64,000 nucleotides of DNA, taken from the NCBI RefSeq assembly GCF_900091595.1, contig NZ_FMCW01000011.1, positions 62,001 to 126,000 of the forward strand. The letters run 5' to 3'. The notes beneath the pieces are model-generated. The model made no database searches. It saw only the letters and a list, made by a program, of their open reading frames with translations, and was not told the DNA's origin. Source of the stretch: Micromonospora haikouensis (GTDB lineage: Bacteria > Actinomycetota > Actinomycetes > Mycobacteriales > Micromonosporaceae). The position numbers and the translations under genes were made by a program. Position 1 is the stretch's first letter; the number at the start of each line of letters is the position of its first letter. Of the stretch, positions 55,458 through 64,000 are shown in pieces.

Positions 55458-55980
55458 CCAGCGCCACCGAGCCGCACCGCGCTGCGTCGGACTGCGCTGC
55501 GCCGTACCGCCCGCCGTGCGCCACGCGTCGCCGTGCGCCGTGCCGTGCCGCACCGTCCGCGGCCCGCGGCCTGCGGCCCTCCTGGTCCGCCGTGTCGTGC
55601 CGCTTCGGTCCACGACAGCGGCCCTCTCGGCTCGACCTGGTCCGCGTCACCATCGAGCGCGAGTCGCACAACGTGACCCTCGCCGCTCGGCGACCCACCT
55701 GCCTCGCGCTCCCCTTTGCTCTGCACCCGAATACGCAACGGGCACGCAGCGCGACGCGGGTACCGTCGCTCCCGTTCCGACCGTCGCGCGTTTTGCCAGC
55801 TCTCCTAGGTGTTGCGTGTGTGGGTGCAGAGCAAAGGGGGTGTGCGGCTTCTGGCGGGGGCGGCGGGGCGCTACGGGGAGTCAGCTCGGCCGCTCACCTC
55901 GGGCCACATCGCAGGCATCACGGAGAGTGGCCAACTCGGGGTGGGGGGCGGGGCCGGCGGGGGACGGCGAGCGTCCGACC
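55458..55980. other. Gene-free region upstream of the tandem lipoproteins
   Basis: The first 120 bp hold GC-rich near repeats of CGTGCCG/CTGCG. The centre holds a 129-bp inverted-repeat element. Open frames here lack codon bias typical of the neighbours. No promoter is assigned with confidence. Confidence 0.5.
55711..55839. repeat. Inverted-repeat element with 29-bp arms
   Basis: The arm at 55711-55739 (starts CCCCTTTGCTCTGCACCC) and the arm at 55811-55839 match in 26 of 29 positions as inverted copies, enclosing 71 bp. There is no open frame inside. It could be a MITE-like remnant or a long regulatory hairpin. Confidence 0.7.
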
Positions 55981-56043
55981 TTTCCGTTAGGCTGCCCCGG
56001 CTCGACCCCGGCCGCGCGATACGGCCGGGCAGCCTTTCGGAAA
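55981..56043 (+). promoter_or_regulatory. Long hairpin in the leader of lipoprotein gene 1
   Basis: TTTCCG-TT-AGGCTGCCC pairs with GGGCAGCCT-TT-CGGAAA across 63 nt. An alternative inner stem CCCGGCCG/CGGCCGGG (56007-56029) would compete. It ends 9 bp before the GTG and may act as an attenuator or translational control. Confidence 0.5.
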
Positions 56044-56052
56044 GAGAACGAC

Positions 56053-56874
56053 GTGATCATTCGACGGTGGAGCGTCGGCGTCCTCGCCGCCGCCCTTTTC
56101 GTCCCCGCCCTGACCGCCTGCAACAACTCGACGGCCGCCGAGCCGGCTGCCGGTGGGGCGTCCGCCGCCCCGGCCGCGCCCGCCGACCCCAAGGAGGCGC
56201 TGCTCGCCTCCACCAAGGAGCTCAGCAAGGGCAACTTCACCTTCGCCATCACCGGCGGCGAGTTCAACGGCAGCGGCACGGTGCACATGCCGTCGAAGAG
56301 CGCCGAGATGAAGATGACCGGTGGCGACGCCGCCACCGAGGACTTCTCGATGGACATGCACTTCGTGTTCATCGACACCGACAGCTGGGTGAAGCTGGAC
56401 ATCTCCGGCCCGATGGCCGACGCGATCCCCGGGGCCAAGGAGCGCAAGGGCAAGTACCAGCACCTCGACCGCTCGAAGATCAAGGACGCCAAGGACCTCC
56501 AGTTCGACTTCGCCGACGTCGACCCGGCCGGCAGCGAGGCGCTGACCAAGGCGATCACCGACGTCAAGAAGACGGGCGAGGGCACGTACGAGGGCACCCT
56601 CGACGCGACCAAGGTCACCGACTCGGACGTCCTCGACGCCGACATCGTCAAGGGCATGGCGGACAAGGCCAGCGCCGTGCCGTTCACCGCGAAGCTCGAC
56701 GCGCAGGGGCGGCTCACGGAGTTCCTCGTCAAGGTGCCGGCCGCCGGCTCCGCCAAGGCGCAGGAACTGAAGGTCACGTACGCCGACTACGGTGCGGCCA
56801 CCGCTGTGCAGCAGCCGCCGGCGGACAAGGTCGTCGAGGCCTCCGACCAGCTCTACGAGATGTTCAAGAACTGA
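56053..56874 (+). CDS. LppX/LprG-like lipoprotein (copy 1)
   Basis: A 273-residue lipoprotein. The signal is VIIRRWSVGVLAAALFVPALTAC with the lipobox LTAC at about residue 23. An Ala/Pro linker follows, then a domain with KEALLASTKELSKGNFTFAITGG, DTDSWVKLDISG, KGKYQHLDRSKIKDAKDLQFDFADVDPAGSEALTKAITDVKKTGEGTYEGTLDATK, and FTAKLDAQGRLTEFLV. This matches the LppX/LprAFG fold that binds or transports lipids at the cell envelope. GTG 56053 begins the signal peptide. The next gene is a clear paralogue. Confidence 0.85.
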   Translation: MIIRRWSVGVLAAALFVPALTACNNSTAAEPAAGGASAAPAAPADPKEALLASTKELSKGNFTFAITGGEFNGSGTVHMPSKSAEMKMTGGDAATEDFSMDMHFVFIDTDSWVKLDISGPMADAIPGAKERKGKYQHLDRSKIKDAKDLQFDFADVDPAGSEALTKAITDVKKTGEGTYEGTLDATKVTDSDVLDADIVKGMADKASAVPFTAKLDAQGRLTEFLVKVPAAGSAKAQELKVTYADYGAATAVQQPPADKVVEASDQLYEMFKN

Positions 56875-56880
56875 TCCGGG

Positions 56881-56918
56881 GCAGGTGAGAGGGCGGCGTC
56901 CGCCACCCTCTCACCTGC
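56881..56918 (+). terminator. Terminator between the tandem lipoprotein genes
   Basis: GCAGGTGAGAGGG pairs perfectly with CCCTCTCACCTGC (13 bp, 12-nt loop), 7 bp after the first lipoprotein stop. The two paralogues are therefore probably transcribed separately, or the read-through is reduced. Confidence 0.8.
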
Positions 56919-57032
56919 GGACGGTGGGGCGGATGGACCGCGCGGGGATTGCGGAACCCGGCAACAGGGAACAGAAGTAGGCGTTCCCTCCGGCGCCCAT
57001 GCGGGCCGGACGACCCACTTGGAGAGGTTCAC

Positions 57033-57890
57033 GTGACCATTCGACGCTTCAGCGCGGCGGTCTTCGCCGCGACGCTGCTCACTCCTGGTCTGGCCGCCTG
57101 CAACAGCACCGGGACCGGCGAGGCGGGGGCCTCCGCGTCCCCCACGGTCTCCGGCAGCGCGGCGGCAGGCAGCGCCTCGCCCGGCAGCGCCTCGCCCGGC
57201 ACCGGCGACGCCAAGCAGGCCCTGCTCAACTCCACGAACGAGATCCGCAACGGCAACTTCCGGTTCACCATGACCGGCGTCGGCACCACCGCCGAGGGGC
57301 AGGTGCACCAGCCCAGCCAGAGCGCCCAGATCAAGCTGAGCATCGGCGACGCCTCCTCGGACGTCTCGATGAAGCTCGACCTGGTGCACCTCAAGCCCGA
57401 CAGCTGGGTCAAGCTCGACCTCGGTGGCCAGGCGGCCAAGCTGCCCGGCGTGCAGGGCCTCAACCTCGGCAAGTACCAGCACCTCGACCAGAGCCGGATC
57501 AAGGGCAACCGCAACCTGGGCTTCGACTTCGAGAAGGTCGACCCGGCGGGCAGCGAGGTGCTGACCCAGGGCGTCACCGAGGTGCGGCAGACCGGTGAGG
57601 GCGCGTACGCGGGCACCATCGACGTGACGAAGGCCGCCGAGGCCGGCTCGCTGAACGCCGAGCTGATCAAGGCGCTCGGGCAGCAGGCCCAGTCCGTGCC
57701 GTTCACCGCCAAGCTGGACCCGCAGGGCCGGCTCAGCGAACTGGTCGTGCAGATCCCGGCGTCCGGGCAGAACAAGGCCCAGGACATCCGGATCACGTAC
57801 GCCGACTACGGCGCGGCGACCGCCGCCCAGCGCCCGCCGGCCGACCAGGTCGTCGAGGCCCCGAAGGAGCTGTACAACCTGTTCAACTGA
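57033..57890 (+). CDS. LppX/LprG-like lipoprotein (copy 2)
   Basis: A 285-residue paralogue of copy 1. The signal is VTIRRFSAAVFAATLLTPGLAAC with lipobox LAAC. A Gly/Ser/Ala linker contains short GSASP repeats, then KQALLNSTNEIRNGNFRFTMTGVG, KPDSWVKLDLGG, GKYQHLDQSRIKGNRNLGFDFEKVDPAGSEVLTQGVTEVRQTGEGAYAGTIDVTK, and FTAKLDPQGRLSELVVQIPA. Shared motifs throughout show tandem duplication. GTG 57033 is preceded by GGAGAGG. It is convergent with xseB. Confidence 0.85.
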   Translation: MTIRRFSAAVFAATLLTPGLAACNSTGTGEAGASASPTVSGSAAAGSASPGSASPGTGDAKQALLNSTNEIRNGNFRFTMTGVGTTAEGQVHQPSQSAQIKLSIGDASSDVSMKLDLVHLKPDSWVKLDLGGQAAKLPGVQGLNLGKYQHLDQSRIKGNRNLGFDFEKVDPAGSEVLTQGVTEVRQTGEGAYAGTIDVTKAAEAGSLNAELIKALGQQAQSVPFTAKLDPQGRLSELVVQIPASGQNKAQDIRITYADYGAATAAQRPPADQVVEAPKELYNLFN

Positions 57891-57899
57891 CGGGTGTGC

Positions 57900-57923
57900 C
57901 GGGGCGGCGGCAGCGCCGCCCCG
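57900..57923. terminator. Bidirectional terminator
   Basis: CGGGGCGGCG-GCAG-CGCCGCCCCG is a perfect 10-bp stem with a tetraloop between lipoprotein copy 2 and convergent xseB. Confidence 0.8.
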
Positions 57924-57937
57924 CAGCCACGTCCGCC

Positions 57938-58159
57938 TCAGGCGTCCGGCTGCCGCCGGGCCGCGTCGATGCGGGCCCGCGCGCCGTCGAGCCAGTGCTG
58001 GCAGACCTCGGCCAGCTTTTCGCCGCGCTCCCACAACGCCAGCGACTCCTCCAGCGAGGTGCCGCCCGTCTCCAGCCGTTCCACCACCGTGGCCAGCTCG
58101 GCGCGGGCCTGCTCGTAGCTGAGCCGCTCGTCCGGCCCGGCGTTCTTCTCGTCAGTCAT
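57938..58159 (-). CDS. xseB: Exodeoxyribonuclease VII small subunit
   Basis: A 73-residue helical protein with the XseB pattern LSYEQARAELATVVERLETGGTSLEESLALWERGEKLAEVCQHWLDGARARID. It binds XseA to form exonuclease VII, which degrades single-stranded DNA. ATG 58159 is used; an in-frame ATG three codons earlier (58168) is possible. It follows xseA with a gap of about 40 bp. Confidence 0.93.
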   Translation of the reverse strand: MTDEKNAGPDERLSYEQARAELATVVERLETGGTSLEESLALWERGEKLAEVCQHWLDGARARIDAARRQPDA

Positions 58160-58201
58160 CCGTCCCATCCCAGCACATCCCGCCCCGCGGTCACGCGCGG
58201 C

Positions 58202-59422
58202 TCAGCCGTCGACCGTGGCGGCCAGCTCGCCCTCGGCGAGGCGGACGCGCAGCGCATCGCCCCGGCCCACCTCGCCGGCCGCCCGCACCACGTGGCCGTC
58301 GGCGCGCTGGACGATCGCGTAGCCCCGCTCCAGGGTCGCGGCGGGGGACAGGGCGCGCAGCCGGGCCAGGGTGTGCCGCAGCTCGTCCTGGGCGGCGCCG
58401 AGCCGGTGGTGCAGGGTGCGCCCCGCCCGCTGGCGCAGCGCGGTCACGTCGGCGGCCCGCTGCTCCACCATCACCTGCGGCCGGGCCAGCACCGGCCGGG
58501 ACCGCAGCCCGTCGAGGCGGTGCGCCTCCCGGTCGACCAGGTTGCGGACCGCGCGTTCGACCCGCTGCCGGGCCTGCCGGATCAGGCGCAGCTCCTCGGC
58601 CAGGTCGGGCACGACCCGCTTCGCGGCGTCCGTCGGGGTGGAGGCCCGCACGTCGGCGACGTAGTCGACCAGCGGCGCGTCCGTCTCGTGGCCGATGGCG
58701 CTGACCACCGGCGTACGGCAGGCGAAGACCGCCCGGCACAGCGCCTCGTCGGAGAATGGCAGCAGGTCCTCGATGCCGCCGCCGCCCCGGGCGATGACGA
58801 TCACGTCGACGGTCGGGTCGGCGTCGAGCACCTTCAGCGCGTCGACGATCTGCGGCACCGCGCCCGGCCCCTGCACGGCCACGTTGACCGTGCGGAACTC
58901 GACCGCCGGCCAGCGCCGCCGGGCGTTGGTCAGCACGTCCCGCTCGGCGGCCGAGGCGCGGCCGGTGATCAGCCCGATCCGGCCCGGCAGGAACGGCAGC
59001 CGGCGCTTGCGGGCCCGGTCGAACAGCCCCTCGGCGGCCAGCAGCTTCTTGAGCTTCTCCAGCCGGGCCAGCAGCTCGCCGAGGCCCACCTGGCGGATCT
59101 CGTCGGCGCGCAGGCTCAGCGTGCCCCGGGCGGCGTAGAACTCGGGCTTGGCGTGCAGCACCACCCGGGCGCCCTCGCGCAGCTCGGGGGCCCCGGCGTC
59201 GAGGACGTCCCGGTTGGTGGTGACCGTGAGGCTCAGGTCGGCCGACGGGTCGCGCAGGGTGAGGAAGACCGTGCTCGCCCCGGGGCGGCGGCTGATCTGC
59301 GCCACCTGCCCGTCGACCCACACCCAGCCGAGCCGGGCGATCCACGCGCCCACCTTCTGGCTGACGACCCGCACCGGCCACGGCTCGTCGGAGCTGCTGC
59401 GCCCGCTCTCATCCGCACTCAC
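58202..59422 (-). CDS. xseA: Exodeoxyribonuclease VII large subunit
   Basis: A 406-residue catalytic subunit. It has an N-terminal OB-fold ([27 protein letters not shown]), then the nuclease core with [87 protein letters not shown], and a long helical arm. It degrades single-stranded DNA from both ends with XseB. It is divergent from ispH, the order found in mycobacteria (xseB-xseA-ispH, from memory). Confidence 0.95.
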   Translation of the reverse strand: MSADESGRSSSDEPWPVRVVSQKVGAWIARLGWVWVDGQVAQISRRPGASTVFLTLRDPSADLSLTVTTNRDVLDAGAPELREGARVVLHAKPEFYAARGTLSLRADEIRQVGLGELLARLEKLKKLLAAEGLFDRARKRRLPFLPGRIGLITGRASAAERDVLTNARRRWPAVEFRTVNVAVQGPGAVPQIVDALKVLDADPTVDVIVIARGGGGIEDLLPFSDEALCRAVFACRTPVVSAIGHETDAPLVDYVADVRASTPTDAAKRVVPDLAEELRLIRQARQRVERAVRNLVDREAHRLDGLRSRPVLARPQVMVEQRAADVTALRQRAGRTLHHRLGAAQDELRHTLARLRALSPAATLERGYAIVQRADGHVVRAAGEVGRGDALRVRLAEGELAATVDG

Positions 59423-59498
59423 GCCCCCACCCTACGGACGCCGGGAGGGCGGCCCGCGCAGCCGGTGCCGCCTGTCGGGGCGGCAGTACGATGGGCGG

Positions 59499-60491
59499 GT
59501 GACTCAGGCTGAGACGACTCCCCGGACCGGCAAGCGCGTGCTCCTGGCCAAGCCCCGCGGCTACTGCGCGGGCGTCGACCGGGCGGTGCAGACCGTCGAG
59601 GAGGCGCTCAAGCTCTACGGCGCCCCGATCTACGTGCGCAAGCAGATCGTGCACAACAAGCACGTGGTGCAGACGCTGGAGGCCAAGGGCGCGATCTTCG
59701 TGGAGGAGAACGAGGAGGTGCCCGAGGGGGCCACCGTGATCTTCTCCGCCCACGGCGTCGCCCCGGAGGTCTACGAGCAGGCGAAGGCCCGCTCGCTGAA
59801 GGCGATCGACGCCACGTGCCCGCTGGTGACGAAGGTGCACCAGGAGGCCAAGCGGTTCGCCGCCGAGGACTACGACATCCTGCTGATCGGCCACGAGGGG
59901 CACGAGGAGGTCATCGGCACCGCCGGTGAGGCCCCCGCGCACATCCAGCTCGTCGACGGCCCGGACGACGCCGACAAGGTCACCGTGCGGGACCCGAGCA
60001 AGGTGGTGTGGCTCTCCCAGACGACGCTGTCGGTCGACGAGACGCTGGAGACGGTGGCCCGGCTCAAGTCCCGGCTGCCGCTGCTCCAGTCGCCGCCCAG
60101 CGACGACATCTGCTACGCCACCTCCAACCGCCAGCACGTGGTGAAGGAGATCGCCCCCGACTGCGACGTGGTGCTCGTCGTCGGCTCGCGCAACTCCTCG
60201 AACTCGGTCCGGCTGGTCGAGGTCGCCCTGGACGCCGGGGCCCGCGCCGGCCACCTCGTCGACTTCGCCCACGAGATCGACGACGCCTGGCTGGAGGGGG
60301 CCCGCACGGTGGGCCTGACCTCCGGGGCCAGCGTCCCCGACGAGCTGGTCCAAGAGGTCCTTGCGCACCTCGCCGCGCGGGGCTTCACCGACGTCGACGA
60401 GGTGGTCACCGCCAACGAGCGGCTGACCTTCTCGCTGCCACAGGAGCTCAAGCGCGACATGAAGGCCGCCGCCGCCTCGGCCCGCGCCTGA
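59499..60491 (+). CDS. ispH: 4-Hydroxy-3-methylbut-2-enyl diphosphate reductase
   Basis: A 330-residue iron-sulfur enzyme that performs the last step of the MEP pathway, giving IPP and DMAPP. Three cluster-binding cysteines are Cys23 ([13 protein letters not shown]), Cys107 (DATCPLV) and Cys205 ([11 protein letters not shown]). Also seen are [24 protein letters not shown] and [20 protein letters not shown] 59499 places the family start correctly; the longer frame overlaps xseA. It feeds the cis-prenyltransferase in this window. Confidence 0.97.
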   Translation: MTQAETTPRTGKRVLLAKPRGYCAGVDRAVQTVEEALKLYGAPIYVRKQIVHNKHVVQTLEAKGAIFVEENEEVPEGATVIFSAHGVAPEVYEQAKARSLKAIDATCPLVTKVHQEAKRFAAEDYDILLIGHEGHEEVIGTAGEAPAHIQLVDGPDDADKVTVRDPSKVVWLSQTTLSVDETLETVARLKSRLPLLQSPPSDDICYATSNRQHVVKEIAPDCDVVLVVGSRNSSNSVRLVEVALDAGARAGHLVDFAHEIDDAWLEGARTVGLTSGASVPDELVQEVLAHLAARGFTDVDEVVTANERLTFSLPQELKRDMKAAAASARA

Positions 60492-60546
60492 CCGGCCCGC
60501 GCCGCCAGGGCGGGAACGGATCGGCGGCGGGAAGCGTCTGATCGGT

Positions 60547-60984
60547 ATGAAGACTCCTCGGACCATCGTCGCCGCGCTGGTCACCTGCGCGGCCCTGAGC
60601 GCCTGCGGCGGCCAGGGCACCGGTGACGGCAGCGCCGCCCCCAGCCCCTCCGGAGGAGCCGCGGTGACCGACGCGCCCAGCGCCGACCCGGTCGACCTGA
60701 CCGCGCCGTCCGGTTCGGTGCCCCCGGGCCGCCCGAGCCTCCCGCCGAAGCCGGGCAACCCCAGCGTCCCGCCGGGCGTCGGGGCCACCACGCTCACCGG
60801 CACCGTCGAGGCGGGCGTGGAGCCCGGCTGCCGCCTGCTGGACGGCTACCAGCTCATCGGCGGCCCCGCCGACGTGCTCACCGCCGGCGCCAAGGTGGAG
60901 GTCACCGGCCGGGCCAAGCCCGACCTGCTCACCACCTGCCAGCAGGGCATCCCGTTCGTCGTGGAGTCCGCCCGCAAGTCCTGA
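60547..60984 (+). CDS. Hypothetical lipoprotein
   Basis: A 145-residue lipoprotein with signal peptide MKTPRTIVAALVTCAALSAC (lipobox LSAC at about 20). A Pro/Ser/Gly linker is followed by a small domain (about 78-145) starting GATTLTGTVEAGVEPGCRLLDGYQLIGGPADVLTAGAKVEVTGRAKPDLLTTCQQGIPFVVESA, with two cysteines and an OB-like pattern. It follows ispH by 55 bp. No named family is recognised. Confidence 0.78.
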   Translation: MKTPRTIVAALVTCAALSACGGQGTGDGSAAPSPSGGAAVTDAPSADPVDLTAPSGSVPPGRPSLPPKPGNPSVPPGVGATTLTGTVEAGVEPGCRLLDGYQLIGGPADVLTAGAKVEVTGRAKPDLLTTCQQGIPFVVESARKS

Positions 60985-61011
60985 CGGCGGCCGGGCCCGG
61001 CCCGGTGCCGG

Positions 61012-61048
61012 CAGGAGCCCGCCCCCGCGGGGCGGGGACGGGCTCCTG
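61012..61048. terminator. Strong bidirectional terminator
   Basis: CAGGAGCCCG pairs with CGGGCTCCTG, with an inner CCCCCGC/GCGGGG stem, between the convergent lipoprotein and subtilisin genes. Confidence 0.85.
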
Positions 61049-61080
61049 TGGTGAGGCGGAAGGTGGTCAGGCGGCGCGGA

Positions 61081-64000
61081 TCAGTTGACCGCGCCGATCG
61101 CGACCGAGCCGCGGCCGACGACCGCGCCCTCGGTGGTGGTGACGGCCAGGTCGCCGTAGAGCGCCCGACCGGCGGCCGGGGCGGACTGGGCGGTCACCGT
61201 GCCGGTGAGGGTGGCGGTGGCGCCGTTGGCCAGGGAGAGCGGGGTGGCCGGAGCGGTCAGCGTGCCCAGCGACGCCGCCGAGAACGAGTCCCGGTAGTCG
61301 TAGGCGGTGCTGGTGCCCGGCCCGTCGACGGCGTACCCGTCGACCAGGACGCGGTAGGTGCCGGCCGGCGGGTTGGTCAGCGTCACCGCCTCCTCCGAGT
61401 CGCCGTCGGCCGAGCGGCCGACCTCGGTGGCGCCCCGGAAGACGAACAGGTCCAGGTCGGCCCCCAGGTCGGCGGTGTTGCCGATGCGGGCCGTGAAGCT
61501 GGCCGCGCCGGCCGGCACCTCGACCAGGTACTCCTGCTGCGCGCCCTCGGCGATCGTCGGCCGCTCGGCGTGCACGCTGGCCAGCGGGCCACCCTGACCG
61601 GTCACCGAGACCGGGCCGAAGGTGTTGGCCAGGGACCAGGTGACCTCGGTCGGTGCGCCGGCGGTGACCGACGGCAGCTCGACCACGGCCGGCGAGACCG
61701 CGACGCCCTGCACCCGCACCTGGAGCTGGTACGGGTTGTCCAGCGCGGGCGAGGTGCGCCGCGACTCCACCTCGAACTCCCAGACCCCGGCGATCGGCTT
61801 CGGGTAGTCCCGCTCCTGCGGCTTGCAGGCGGCGGCGTCGGAGAAGTTGGTGTAGCAGGCGGTGCTCGCGGTGCTCTCCACCGGCACGCCGTACGGGTTG
61901 ATCGCGATGAACCGGGTCTGCGAGCCGGTGGCGATGCCGGACAGGTTGACCTGGATCGCGCCGGCGCCCGCCGGCACCGTCACGAAGTACGAGGTGGAGC
62001 TGTTGCGCTCGACCGAGCCACCGGCCGAGAAGGAGTACGCCGGCTTCGCCACGTCGGTGGCGGCCACCACGACGGTGGAGACCTCGAAGTCGACCACCGA
62101 GGTGGCCGGATCGTCGATCACCAGGAGCGCGCCGTGCGCCCCGGCGGTCTTCGGCTTGGCCTTCACGGGAATGGTGAGGGTCTTGTTCAGCGGCAGCCAC
62201 ACCTGCTTCTGCGCGCTGAAGGTGCCGTCGTTGCCGCGCAGCGTCACGGTGTGCAGCAGGCTCTTGTTCGGGCCGCTGGTGCGGGTGACCTTCACCTCGT
62301 ACGTCTTGGACTTCTTCAGCGGCTGCCCGCCCTGCGCCACGGCGCAGCGGTTGTAGACGCCGGTGCCCCGGTGCGGGTTCGGCACGAAGGTGCCGGTGGC
62401 CTTGTCGTACCGGGTCAGGTTCGCCGACAGCTCGGTGCAGACGGGCGCGTCGGAGACGTACGACCGGGTCTGCACGCCCTTGGCCAGCAGCGCCCACGCG
62501 CCCGGCACGTCGAACATGCCGTAGCCCTGCGCGTACGTCGCGACGCCCGCGATGGGCTTGGCCGAGGTGTAGACGGCCCGGCGCAGCGCGGCCGGGGTGA
62601 CCCCCTTGTCGGTCGCCTTGGCGGCCGACAGCAGCAGCGCGGCGGCACCGGCGGCCTGCGGGGACGCCATCGAGGTGCCGTTGAGCATCTGGTAGCCCGG
62701 CGGCAGCGGGTAGCCGGCCTCGGGGACGGGGTTGCCGGCCTGCCAGGTCGGCGCGGTGGAGATCGCCGAGCCGGGGGCCGCGATGTTCGGCTTGAAGCCG
62801 CCGTCCTCACGCGGGCCGCGCGAGGAGAAGTTGAACAGGGCGTTGCCCTTGGCCACGACCGAGCCGTAGTTGGCCAGCCAGGTGTCCTTGCTGATGCTCG
62901 CCGCGACGCTGACCACGTTGTCGGCCACCGACGGGTCGCCGACGGTGTTCAGCCCGGGGCCGGAGTTGCCGGCCGAGATGAACAGCTGCACGCCGTACGT
63001 GTTGATCAGCTCGTTGTAGAGCTGGGAGCGGGCGTTCGAGCCGTCGTTGAGCGCCGGCAGGCCGCCGATCGACATGTTGACCACGTCGACCCTGCGGTTG
63101 ATCACCAGGTCGGCCATGCCGGTGGTGAGCGCCGCGGCGGTGCAGCCGCCGCCCCAGGAGCAGGCGCGGGCCGAGACCAGCTTCGCGCCGGGGGCCGCCC
63201 CGTCGAACGCGCTGTTGCCCAGCATGTCGTTGGCGGCGGTGATGCCGGCGACGTGCGTGCCGTGGGTCGACTCGACGATGCCGATGTTGACGTAGTCGAC
63301 CAGGCCGGGCCCGCCGACCGGCGTCGTGTCGACGTCCTCGCGGTATTCGACGACGAACGGGATCTGCTCGCGGACCGCGGTGGCCGGATTGTCCGTGCCG
63401 AAGCGCCCGACCTGGAAGTTCTCCTTGTACGGGCGCAGCACCGGGTCGTCGGTGAAGTCCCGGTTGCCGTTGGCGTCGACCCGGATGTCGTGGGTCGTGG
63501 CGTCGTAGAGGATGCCGAAGGTGTCGGTGGTGTCGCCGTCGCGGTTGACGTCGCCCTCCGGGTCGCTGCCCGCCGTGATCGACTCGCGGAAGAGGTTGAA
63601 CCGGTAGCTGCCGGCCGGGGCCGTCCACGTCGCGCCGCCCGCGGTGAAGCTCGGGCCGGCGACCTCGGTGATCATCGCGCGCCAGGTGGCGTCCTCCAGC
63701 GGGTCCGTGGCGGTCACCCAGTCCACGATCTTGCGCTCGCCGGTGGTGGTGGTCTGGAGCGCCGGGTGGTCGAGGTCCACACCGGAGTCCATGATGCCGA
63801 TGGTGACGCCGCGGCCGTCCCACGCCGGGTGCGCGGCCTTGAACGCCTCCGCCCCGGTCTCGTTGGTCGGCATGTACGGGTTCACCGCGCCGGTGTCGAC
63901 GCCCGGCCCGGCCAGGGTCTGGCCCTGCGCGGCGACCTTCGCGCCGGCCGGCGCGGCCTCCGGGGCCGGGTCGGGGAGCTGGATGGTCTCGTCGAGGTCG
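61081..64000 (-). CDS. Large secreted S8 subtilisin-like protease (5' end outside window)
   Basis: The frame is open to the right edge, so the gene is partial; at least 972 codons are visible. The GTG at 63885 is not the likely start because upstream codons continue a Pro/Ala-rich propeptide-like sequence. The catalytic triad is visible in TIGIMDSGVD, STHGTHVAGITA and GTSMASPQAAGAAALL. A long insert lies between Asp and His, and the C-terminus carries several beta-sandwich regions, including PPC-like domains (for example WEFEVESRRTSPALDNPYQLQV and DLDLFVFRGATEVGRS). It is probably an extracellular protease. Confidence 0.92.
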   Translation of the reverse strand, partial: DLDETIQLPDPAPEAAPAGAKVAAQGQTLAGPGVDTGAVNPYMPTNETGAEAFKAAHPAWDGRGVTIGIMDSGVDLDHPALQTTTTGERKIVDWVTATDPLEDATWRAMITEVAGPSFTAGGATWTAPAGSYRFNLFRESITAGSDPEGDVNRDGDTTDTFGILYDATTHDIRVDANGNRDFTDDPVLRPYKENFQVGRFGTDNPATAVREQIPFVVEYREDVDTTPVGGPGLVDYVNIGIVESTHGTHVAGITAANDMLGNSAFDGAAPGAKLVSARACSWGGGCTAAALTTGMADLVINRRVDVVNMSIGGLPALNDGSNARSQLYNELINTYGVQLFISAGNSGPGLNTVGDPSVADNVVSVAASISKDTWLANYGSVVAKGNALFNFSSRGPREDGGFKPNIAAPGSAISTAPTWQAGNPVPEAGYPLPPGYQMLNGTSMASPQAAGAAALLLSAAKATDKGVTPAALRRAVYTSAKPIAGVATYAQGYGMFDVPGAWALLAKGVQTRSYVSDAPVCTELSANLTRYDKATGTFVPNPHRGTGVYNRCAVAQGGQPLKKSKTYEVKVTRTSGPNKSLLHTVTLRGNDGTFSAQKQVWLPLNKTLTIPVKAKPKTAGAHGALLVIDDPATSVVDFEVSTVVVAATDVAKPAYSFSAGGSVERNSSTSYFVTVPAGAGAIQVNLSGIATGSQTRFIAINPYGVPVESTASTACYTNFSDAAACKPQERDYPKPIAGVWEFEVESRRTSPALDNPYQLQVRVQGVAVSPAVVELPSVTAGAPTEVTWSLANTFGPVSVTGQGGPLASVHAERPTIAEGAQQEYLVEVPAGAASFTARIGNTADLGADLDLFVFRGATEVGRSADGDSEEAVTLTNPPAGTYRVLVDGYAVDGPGTSTAYDYRDSFSAASLGTLTAPATPLSLANGATATLTGTVTAQSAPAAGRALYGDLAVTTTEGAVVGRGSVAIGAVN

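Noticed and set aside
55592..55990. 132-residue open frame in the gene-free region
   Set aside because: Arg/Ala/Gly/Ser-rich without any domain, and it spans the inverted-repeat element. Its start has no ribosome binding site.

Overview
The window is very GC-rich, with GTG starts about as common as ATG and frequent 1-8 bp gene overlaps. It reads as chromosomal DNA of a high-GC actinomycete, most likely a Micromonospora-type organism. Supporting evidence is the gene content: a split acyl-CoA carboxylase with epsilon subunit, GuaB1, GTP-dependent PEP carboxykinase, class II fructose bisphosphatase GlpX, mycosin/ESX-type proteins, SigE-family sigma factor, DUF4349, DUF4245 and LppX-like lipoproteins. 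The genus is inference. I saw no rRNA, tRNA, transposase, phage gene or CRISPR array.

Layout. 1-8600: M20 amidohydrolase, DUF4349 lipoprotein, MBL-fold hydrolase plus a coupled coiled-coil protein, SCO6745-family protein, tandem-GNAT acetyltransferase, gamma-glutamylcyclotransferase-like protein, an LpdA-type flavoprotein and DedA. 8600-15000: MarR with two half-transporter-type ABC exporters, DoxX/TetR pair, second MarR. 15000-22550: GuaB1, acyl-CoA carboxylase alpha subunit, PadR with a DrrAB-like ABC exporter, O-methyltransferase and Maf. 22550-26110: a three-gene type VII secretion-like cluster (small ESX-like protein, proline/glycine-rich PPE-like protein, mycosin) of visibly lower GC in its centre, then the epsilon subunit AccE. 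26200-32285: receptor Ser/Thr kinase, small membrane protein, GH25 lysozyme, M50 peptidase, ECF sigma factor and its likely anti-sigma partner. 32400-38300: carboxylase beta subunit, divergent BirA, PH-domain protein, MaoC and two GtrA proteins. 38335-43956: pckG, membrane protein, isoprenoid reductase, cis-prenyltransferase, OtsB. 44000-50800: XRE regulator with three repeated operator-like motifs, small membrane proteins, PhoH, transglycosylase-like protein, rhomboid, ferredoxin-NADP reductase-like flavoprotein. 50800-64000: TetR with its NAD-epimerase target, DMT transporter, GlpX, DUF4245, two tandem lipoproteins, XseBA, IspH, a lipoprotein and a large subtilisin that runs off the right edge.

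How genes work together. AccA (alpha, biotin-carrying), AccD (beta), AccE (epsilon), BirA (biotin ligase) and Maf lie within 19 kb. From memory of Mycobacterium tuberculosis, the homologues sit close together (birA-accD5-accE5-maf-accA3), so here the locus appears opened up by insertions, including the ESX-like cluster. PckG and GlpX supply gluconeogenesis. IspH, the cis-prenyltransferase and the FAD reductase form part of an isoprenoid supply and modification route.

The most unusual non-gene signal is a family of seven two-part palindromic elements of about 50 bp. All seven lie at the 3' end of a gene and all have the same orientation relative to that gene; in at least three the stop codon lies in or overlaps the element. 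There are also good candidate operators for the PadR, TetR and XRE regulators.
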